DNA of 14,808 nucleotides, taken from NCBI GenBank assembly GCA_027382625.1, contig JAJKFJ010021409.1, positions 1 through 14,808 on the forward strand, read 5' to 3'. The position numbers and the translations under genes were made by a program. Shown here in pieces: positions 1 through 8,100 of the stretch. A model generated the notes under the pieces. The model ran no database searches. It saw nothing but the letters and a program-made list of their open reading frames with translations, and was not told where the DNA came from. This DNA is from Tetmemena sp. SeJ-2015. Taxonomy: Eukaryota; Ciliophora; Spirotrichea; Sporadotrichida; Oxytrichidae. Position 1 is the stretch's first letter; each line of letters begins with the position of its first letter.

Positions 1-69
1 GGGGTTTAGTTTTTTTTTTGGATCAATCAAATAATTGATGTGCACATTTGAAACTTAGAAGTGCGATGA

Positions 70-234
70 GGAACAGCTGCAACTCCTAACTATCTCATCT
101 GCAAAGCAACTTTTCAAATGCGAGAGTATAGTGCGCGCTGGCACTCTCAACATTTTTGCGATGGAGTTGATGTTGAGAACCTGGCTATTACTACTGATAA
201 GGGTGACTACATCCATACCTTAGAATCAAAATGA
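70..234 (+). CDS. C-terminal end of an unrecognised protein (partial, likely last MDS)
   Basis: This is an open frame of 54 codons ending at TGA 232-234, preceded in frame by a TGA at 67-69. It is clearly richer in GC than the DNA after it. The translation has a folded-protein look (YLICKATFQMREYSARW, then GVDVENLAITTDKGDY) and ends ESK. The absence of a start codon after the upstream TGA suggests that the block begins at an IES junction somewhere in 67-100. I do not recognise the family; the C-terminal part could be the last strand of a beta-propeller, but that is only an impression. It is unrelated to the C-terminus of gene A, so it belongs to a different neighbour on the same strand. Confidence 0.5.
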   Translation, partial: GTAATPNYLICKATFQMREYSARWHSQHFCDGVDVENLAITTDKGDYIHTLESK

Positions 235-680
235 AACTGAGATAGGATAAGTAATAATTTTTGAGTAAATTTCGCGTTTGACAAAGAATTTAATTACACA
301 ATTTATTCTCAAATTCATATAAAAATATTTTTAGATTTTTACCTGGAAATTTCCTGTTAGTTTCCTTATTCCGTCCGTCTAAAATATTTATAGCCCTTCA
401 TCAATAGTCCTATATTTTAATTTTCTAATTTAATAATTGCTTTTAAATTTAATTTATGGGTTCAAATGTATCATTTTAAGAGCCATTCACATATTAATGG
501 CTCTGATTGAACTGAATTTCTTTATTTATTTTTAAACTAATTTTTATCAAGTATAAATATAAATATCTTTAATTTCAGATATTAGATTTTCTTGAAATTT
601 AAATCCAATTCTTTAATTTAAATATTAAGATTGAATGTAATAATCATTATAAAAATAAATTTAATTTCGCATTGAGTTAA
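235..680. other. AT-rich intergenic stretch (3' flank of upstream gene, 5' flank of the gene A unit)
   Basis: No coding-like block is visible. From about 420 onward the sequence resembles 10400-10700, upstream of gene B, for example the shared TATTAAGATTGAAT near 625 and 10679. This marks the left part of the tandem duplication unit. Confidence 0.5.
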
Positions 681-1172
681 TATAGGTCAAATAGAAATTG
701 GTGATCTGTAATATACTTATTCATACTAAATTTATTTTTAGTTGGGCTACAGCTGACAAGATCTTTTTAAATTAACTTATGCATTTATATCTTGCTTCTT
801 CAGATTTCCAAAATCCAGCCTACTTTTAGACACTTCTTGATGACATTTTGATTTAAGATCTGTAAAAAAATGTCATTCTTTCCCTAAAACTTAAATGAAC
901 CACTTTAAGATAATTTTATAATGAAAATTTAAATCTTACTTTGACTTTTAGATTCAATGAAAAAGTCTCGCAGGGAGATTTCTCATTCATGATTTTATAT
1001 TGCAAAATTGGCCTTTTGCTTCAGCAAATTACTGTTGATGACTTCAAACTTATTTTATCTAAAATTATAGAAAAAAATTAATAATTCCTTAATTAATCAG
1101 TGAGATTATCTTAATTACAAACTTTGAAAATGAATTTGTATATTCTTGATAACCTATTTCTATCCGACCTAT
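681..1172. mobile_element. ~492-bp element with ~28-bp terminal inverted repeats (copy 1)
   Basis: The left end (681-708) starts TATAGGTC and contains ATAGAAAT; the right end (1145-1172) is its imperfect reverse complement. The same termini bound a 499-bp segment at 13208-13706. In the paralogous flank of gene B the sequences either side (about 650 and 1190) correspond to about 10700 and 10864 with no element between, so this is an insertion in one copy. Inside, about 950-1080 has a coding-like plus-strand frame (FNEKVSQGDFSFMIL and onward). No transposase is recognisable. It is best described as a small non-autonomous TIR element. Confidence 0.55.
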
Positions 1173-1368
1173 AATTTAAAATTTCTCTTAAGATTATTTA
1201 AATTATAGCATCATTGTAAACTTAAAATATAATTTATTTTATTATTTTTTAATGTAATGCAACAATTTTTTTATGCTGATCAGAAAATAAAGACATATAT
1301 AAACAGCTGGTTCTTTAATTAATAATAATAAATTAGAAATACAAAATTTGTACTCACATGATTAATTA

Positions 1369-1380
1369 TATAAATAAACA
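1369..1380 (+). promoter_or_regulatory. Candidate TATA-like element of gene A
   Basis: TATAAATAAACA lies 29 nt before the ATG at 1398. The identical 12-mer lies 28 nt before the ATG of gene B (11033-11044), inside a conserved 5' flank of about 60 bp. Conservation between copies that differ strongly elsewhere argues for function, but in such AT-rich DNA this remains a guess. Confidence 0.35.
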
Positions 1381-1397
1381 CGATAGTTTTTTATTAA

Positions 1398-2105
1398 ATG
1401 CAAAGCAACAAAAATTCCATGCAATAAAAACAGAAGTTTTCTCACAAGGGCAAATTCGTTGATTTTTAATAAATTTTGAGATGTACGCAAATGAAGAACG
1501 AAAATAGTATAGTTAAGCTTCATCAAGAAAAGTGTAAGTAGAGGAAGAGGAAAAGAAATCCTACGTCCAACAATAGCCTTAAAATAATGGGCAAAAACTC
1601 TAGGTTAATCTGAATGGAGGAAGGTTCATTTAAAAAAACTTCTTTCTCTTTAAGTTTTTATTTTAAAATCAAGTTAATTTAATTTATTATCACTACTTTA
1701 GATTAAGTAGACATGCAAATCAGTCTTAAATAGCTTCGCCAACAGATAACAACTATGATAATATACTACTTCAAAGATAAAAGCAACAAAATTAATAAAT
1801 AAAAAATAAATTTTTATATATTTTTCCATTTCTATAGAATTATCACTGCTGAAAATGAAAACAATATTAAGGTGTGTGAAGTGGCAGAAAATAAGGATTA
1901 AATAATTGGGCAGGATGAAATCTCAATTTATTAGCAAGAAATCAAAATACCCCTTAAATTCGACAGCTTTGAACAATATCATGCAATTTATGATAAAGTC
2001 TATCGATATATATAATTATTTTTAATATTAAAATTTTTGAGAGACTTTCGCAAAATGAATTCGAGATCAAGGAAATGATAGAGGATAGATAAGGTTTTAA
2101 ATAAT
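1398..2105 (+). CDS. Gene A MDSs 1-4: start codon and N-terminal region
   Basis: The blocks are 1398-1461, 1473-1625, 1690-2009 and 2033-2105. The ATG was chosen because it aligns with the ATG of paralogue B and follows a conserved flank. Order of content: a polar leader (MQSNKNSMQQKQKF), an acidic stretch, a conserved NLNGGRF box, a helical segment (QISLKQLRQQITT), then EVAENKD and KFDSFEQYHAIYDKVY followed by a charged helix (ERLSQNEFEIKEMIED). The FDSFEQY part resembles the start of the N-terminal stalk region of Sen1/UPF1-type helicases. Every segment has a conserved counterpart in gene B, with amino acids better conserved than third positions, which supports both the reading frame and the Gln reading of TAA/TAG. 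Confidence 0.8.
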
Positions 2106-5100
2106 ATCTTATATTTATTATAATTATTGTATAAAATTAAATTAAAGTGATTAGTTTTTTAAAAATGAAATTTAAAAGGTACCAAAATCTCTTATTTTTT
2201 GTTGTATTTTCAGCTAGTTTAATAATAAAATGTTCGATTATCAATCATTTTTAGCAAATAAAAAAGAGAGGGATATGCTCTTCAGTCTTTTCACCTATAA
2301 AATTTAATTTGGATACACTTCAATAGCCACTGATTTATCCATTTTAATTTATTATATAGTTTAATTCTCTTTTTACTTAAATTCTCGGCTATTATAATCA
2401 TTTCAAAACATAGGATGGTATATCGTGATTCTTAACTAGCACGATAAGTGCTGGTTTTGAAAAATGATTATTAATTTATATTCCTCAAATTTTACTTTAC
2501 TTTACTTTATTTTAAAATAATGACATCTTGTAGATTCTAGGACCCTCAAGGAGTAATAATCGTTACTAAATAGCGGATCAAACTCAAGGGATGATGTGAG
2601 AGTAAAGTATTGACTCATTGATACGCATTTTTCTGATATATTTTTTTCCTTGAGAATAAATCAATAGCTTAATTATGTAAATTTATCTGAGAGTGTTTAC
2701 TAATGTAGTGGAGGGAGGTCTAAGTCATTTTTCGGCCATTAAGTCAGCAAAAAATGACAGGGCTTTTCATTGCTCAATCAGAGTCAGGATCTAAGAGAGG
2801 TTGATAAAGAGACGCGAATGTCACTTAGTCAAACTTATTGCTCTAGCGACGCTTTGTATTGATCGTGTCTCTCTTTCAGTTTTTCCTTTCATGCAAGATT
2901 TTCCTACCTTAGGAAGTAATTTCTTTTAATTCTTAAAATCAATTGGAGTTTTAAACGCTGTAAATACTAGGTGGATCAGAGCATCAAATCTAACGTCTCA
3001 TGATAAATTTATAAAGAGTTTTGTTGTTCTTGATATTCTTAAGTTTTTTTTCTATCTCAGTGAGGCTAATTCTGTTATTCAAAAAGGTTGAAAATTTCAG
3101 GCCTCTTGATATGCTCAGGATAGAGATTCACTCTAAAAACATTTTATTTCTATTGTTAAATGTTTTGATTTTAGTTTGCATTTATAGATAAATATACTTT
3201 TCACTCTTTAGAAAACTTTAAATTACCTTCCTATTAATTATATTATTGCGATTTCCTTTTTTAATTTGTTAAAGCATTGGTGCTTGCCCCTATGAAAATA
3301 TAATTTATTGTTTAATTACAATAGTAATGAAGCTGTTGGAATAGTGAATAGGGTGGACATCAAAGCTAAAGATGATGTGAGAGTAAACTATCTAATTTCT
3401 TAATTATACCAAGAATATAAGTTAGAGGGGAGATATGATAAATGATAAAAAATGAATTTCTAAAATAAATTTTTAAATAATGTGAGTGATAATATATATT
3501 GCTTATTTTAATTTATATTTTTTTAAAAAAAGTTCCATAAATGAATGGAAAACTGGAGATAAGAAACTATAGAGAGTTCTCATTCTCTTAATATGAAACT
3601 AAGTCTCCCTTACAATACTGCTTTTGTTATTGGCCATGATGAGGATTTATAATTATTAGAACATACAAAATAGTTAAAAATTGCAATACTTTAGAGATTT
3701 AACCAGAGCTAAAATCACATAAAAATTATGAAGTAAAGGTAAAGCAAAATGAAAATGATCCAAAACTTGATTTTATCATTCAATAAATTACAGCAAGATA
3801 AAGAAAATCTTTATTAAATGAAATTTACCGTAAATATTTTGTATATCCTCCTCTCGTGATTCAGTAAATGTAATTCATTTAGAAGCAAATATAGTACATT
3901 CTTTGTACCGACTCCTTCTTTATATTGGCATCCTCCTTGTCTTTAGTTGATTTTTATTTAAAACTTAATTTATTTCTATTACTAATATTATTTAGTTGCT
4001 TCTTCTCAACACTGAAGACTAAAAGTTTAACTTTCAGTTTATGCATAACTTTTAATTCAGACTTAGTTTCATCTTTGAATAGCAAATATCGTGCTCTCTG
4101 TGCAAAATAATTCAGAATCTGATTCTGGAAGAAAAAGCCCTTAAAATACTATATGGTTCTTTATTTAAAAGACTTAACCAGTCTATGAAATCATTATAGC
4201 AGCAAGACTTAAACATGTGCTAAACTTAACCCAAGAAATCATAATTATATTAAAAAATATAGCTTTACTTACTAAGTTGCGCTATCAACAATATATCAAA
4301 AATTTTAAGTTTCATCATTTATTATATTGGATTATTTTCCTAACATTGCTTTTACTAAATAAATGAATTTATTATCGAAGTTGGGCAATTAGTTATTTCT
4401 GATTAATTATGAAAAGAAAATGTAAATCACTGAGCATCTATTTATATGCAACCTATATTTATAAGGTATCAGGAATTATAAGTTATTTTTGTTTATTTGT
4501 CGATATAAACTCTCAGAGACCAAACGATAAGGAAGATCAAGACCTCCCTGATATAAAATCTCTATTAATTTTACGAAATTTGCAATTTATACTTTGCTTC
4601 TCTTAAAATAATTTTAAAAAAATAGTTATTTTATGTGTAATTTTAATAAGCTTTAAAATAATTATTATAGCTGAGAATATAATAAAAAAGAGAATTAAAT
4701 TAGATATTAAATTAAAATGGAATATATCAGTGACAGTTGAAGTGTATCCAATTTAAATAATTATTACACCATTCGATTCAGCATCATATTCTCAGAAATT
4801 TTTATAATTGTAACTTTTAAGTAGGAGCGCTCAGTCAAGAGTTATAAGCGACACAAGTTTGATGAGTTAATATCAAGATGACGAAGAAGAGTGCGTGAGT
4901 CATATCTCATTGATGAGAGATGCTACGAAGATGATGAAAGAAGAAACTCATATTTTTTAATAAGCTATAGAACAAGCTGCAGATCAGGGGCTAAATCAAC
5001 GATTTCAACTGACACCATTTTGCAACTCTCCATTTATTATTTTAACAATCACCGATTTTAATTAAAATTCTAACTATAATGAATTTCATTTTTCAAAGAC

Positions 5101-8100
5101 GTAATAATTATTTGAAATTAATTAAATAATTTATGATTTTAGGAAAAAAGATTTGGAAAATTTGGTGCATTTTGCTCCTCTAAAAGTGTAAAAGGGTCTT
5201 CCTCAATATTTAATATTTTTTCATAAATCGAGTAAACAGAATTAATATAAAACTTGCTAAGTTAATTATATTACAGTTGATTATATTATTGATTTATTTT
5301 TAAAGGAAGGAACCTCCTGCAATTGATATTTGGTCAGTAGGCTGCATTTTCGTAGATCTGTAAATTTAGATGTTTGATAGATTGGATTATTCACTTCATT
5401 TTTTTTCTCATCTGAATAAGTCTTGCCTTAACTGCAGCTGCTTAGGTTTAAAGTAGTTCTGTGTTTGATTTGTGGTGGTGATTTCGTATTTCAATACTTG
5501 GTTGTTTTAATTGCTCAGAATGTGTTTGCTTCATTCTCCAACTTCCCAAGCTCTAAGTTCTAAAAGTAAGCTGTTTCCTGCTCTTCTGGTCATATGCTGT
5601 TACTTACATTCCTAATATCGGATTTATCAATTGATTGGAGAAATTTTATTTGCAAGCAATTTCATGTCTCTTTCTTCTTGTTCCATTCAAATTTAAATGT
5701 CTTAATTAATTTTTAAGGACAGACAAATATAAAATTAGGCAAGAATGTTGATAGAATTATTTTTACTACCTCCTTCATTTTAATAATAATTAAGAATTCA
5801 ATTGTAATCGAGATTAAATTAATCTCGCCTGTTGCAAGCTCTAGACTAGTTTAAAGAAGGGAGTGGAGAACCACCATTGAAGTTCCTTAAGGAGGCAATC
5901 CTGAAATGCGAGCAAGCTGGAGAAATAGACTATTCTAGAATGCAGCCTGAAGATTGCCTTGTAGAAGGGCTTCCCAAGACATTCACAGTATCGCAAACTG
6001 AAGCAATTAATAGGGCTAAGTTCACAAATTCTTTATTTTTAAACCATTTAATTAAATATTTTTCAGTAGATTAACTTTAGTCCATGGCCCTCCTGGTACA
6101 GGAAAGACTGTCACGACCACTCTTAAATATATTTTCACTGCAATTGTCACTAACTGGTTTAAATAAATGGACAAGGGAACTGAGAAGATTCTAATAAATA
6201 TTTTGCTTATTTAGACTAGTTTATATTGTTTCTATATGGATTATGTACACCATCAAACGCAGCTGCAGATGTTATTGCTAAAAGACTTCTAGAAATTGAT
6301 TGTCTGACTAATTAATTCCTCCGTGTGGAAGCAGAATATAGAGAGGACTTCTTAAACCTAGACCGTAGTCAAATAAAGCCCTACACCCTCCTTCACAGGA
6401 TGCTATTTATGAGTGATGAAGAGCGGTTTTCTGAGTCTGAGAAGATGATCACCAATAAGAAACTCTTGGATATAAATGTTTCTTATTACAATTTAAAGGA
6501 TATAAAGAGAGAATTAGAGTTCTACTTTAGTATTAAAATTTCGCTCGTTTTTATAATATTTCTAGTGACATCAATCTATATTATTTATAATCTTTATGAA
6601 AGGAAAAACTAAGATGGAACTAAGGGAGACCATTAAATGCAAAAATTGATCGAAAAGCATAAATGCATACCATTATATATATTGGTCTTGAAAATATATA
6701 ATGATACCTATTAGTAACATTCTCGAACAGAATAGAATGCGTGAGTTTCACTAAATGTAAATAAATAATTTCCCCTAAATTATTTTTATATGTTATAAAA
6801 TTTATCATAAAAATCATTAGCCCAAAAAAATTTATTCGCTTAATAAATGCAGCCTGTCAATTCAAAAAATGAAAGGAAATGATTTTGAAATTTATTTATA
6901 ACCATGTTAAAAAGCAGTTTAAATTAAAAATAATATGATCTCAAATAATTATAACTTTTATATTAAAATATTTTTTACATTTTATTTAATTAAAAATTAC
7001 AGAGAATAGCTACTATTCACTACTATAAGTGGAAAATGCTTTATGGTCAGATATCTCATACAAGTTCTCTTCTCCTTTATAAAATCTCAATAGAATTAAA
7101 AATTTTGCAAATTAAAAAATAAATATTCTAAAAATAAAAATTTTCTAATTATTTAACTAAGCCTCATTTGATGATGTGGTTGAAGTGGCGCAATTCGGAG
7201 TGAACTTCTAGCTGACCCGATATATAGATTCAGACGAAAAGGATGTCCTAAAATTCGGCCTTCAAAAGAAAGAAAGAGTACTCAGCCACTCACAAAATAT
7301 AACTACACTCTTTTATTCTCCATAAGTCTGCTTTAATATATACTATAACTTTATACAAAAAATAATTTATTGAACGGACAAAGTGTTGAAGATCTTAAGA
7401 GGATGAATAAGGACGACATAGAAATATTTCTCATGAAAAAGAGGGAATTTGAATAAAAAGAGCTTTAAAGTACTCATTAAAAATATTAAATTATAAAATA
7501 AAAATAATATCAAAAATAACTTTTAGAAGTTGAAAAGATTTTTTTAAACTCCGATAATCATCTCTACTTGTAATGGAATATAAATCAAGTTTTATTTAAA
7601 TAAATAAGAAACAAAAAGTTTGGATTTTTATTTTGAATTTTTTTAATTGAAATATTTAAAACTTTCAAGAAAACAAGATTATCTGAGTTGGATCTACCTA
7701 TGGCTATTCTATGCTCGTTGGTATGAAAGTGATGAATGATATGTAGAGGATGAATGCATCATCATATCTACAGAAGCAATAAGTATGTGAGCTCTCATGT
7801 CTCACGCTAAGTAATGCTGAATTAAATCAAGAGCGTGGATCGAAATTTCATCTGCGATAGAGAGTATGGAGCTAGCAAGCATACACTCTTTAGAAACTGC
7901 AAAAATTTAATATTTGTTACTCACTTTCCTTTATACTTTCACAGTAAAAATGATGCTAAAGCATTTGAATGATTGGTGATCAAGATTATGAAATGAGAGT
8001 TCACACTAGTGATTCATCTCTGCACATGATGTTTGAAAGTTGCTATCATACTTGCGCAGTAATGTGCTTCGCACAAGCAGATTTTGCAGTGAAAGAATGA

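Larger units (their letters stand above)
4093..5837. other. IES A11, 1745 bp, pointer GCTCT
   Basis: GCTCT occurs at 4093-4097 and 5838-5842. Deletion joins SKYRAL to DQFKEGSGEPPLKFLKEAI in frame; this spacing between the RAL-type motif and the PL..IL segment is usual in the family. The insert carries foreign coding-like material: a block at 4826-4990, a kinase fragment near 5304, and a weak minus-strand coding-like frame around 5520-5600 (EEQETAYFQNLELGKLENEA) that I cannot assign. Confidence 0.8.

Noticed and set aside
1..20. GGGGTTTAG plus a T run, resembling a telomeric repeat
   Set aside because: Only one partial G4T3 unit, followed by a plain T run; no tandem repeat, so no telomere.
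1700..1760. Plus-strand frame reading KQTCKSVL, open in gene B
   Set aside because: Gene A has a TGA in that frame, whereas the frame reading VDMQISLKQLR / VDLQISLEQLR is open and conserved in both copies and joins in phase with its neighbours.
6020..6066. GT-AG intron reading of the insert before motif I
   Set aside because: It keeps frame, but the 5' site (GTTCAC) is poor and the motif spacing becomes two residues too short; the TTCA pointer pair fits exactly.
6620..6817. 65-codon minus-strand ORF in IES A14
   Set aside because: AT-rich, no conserved features; chance frame in IES DNA.
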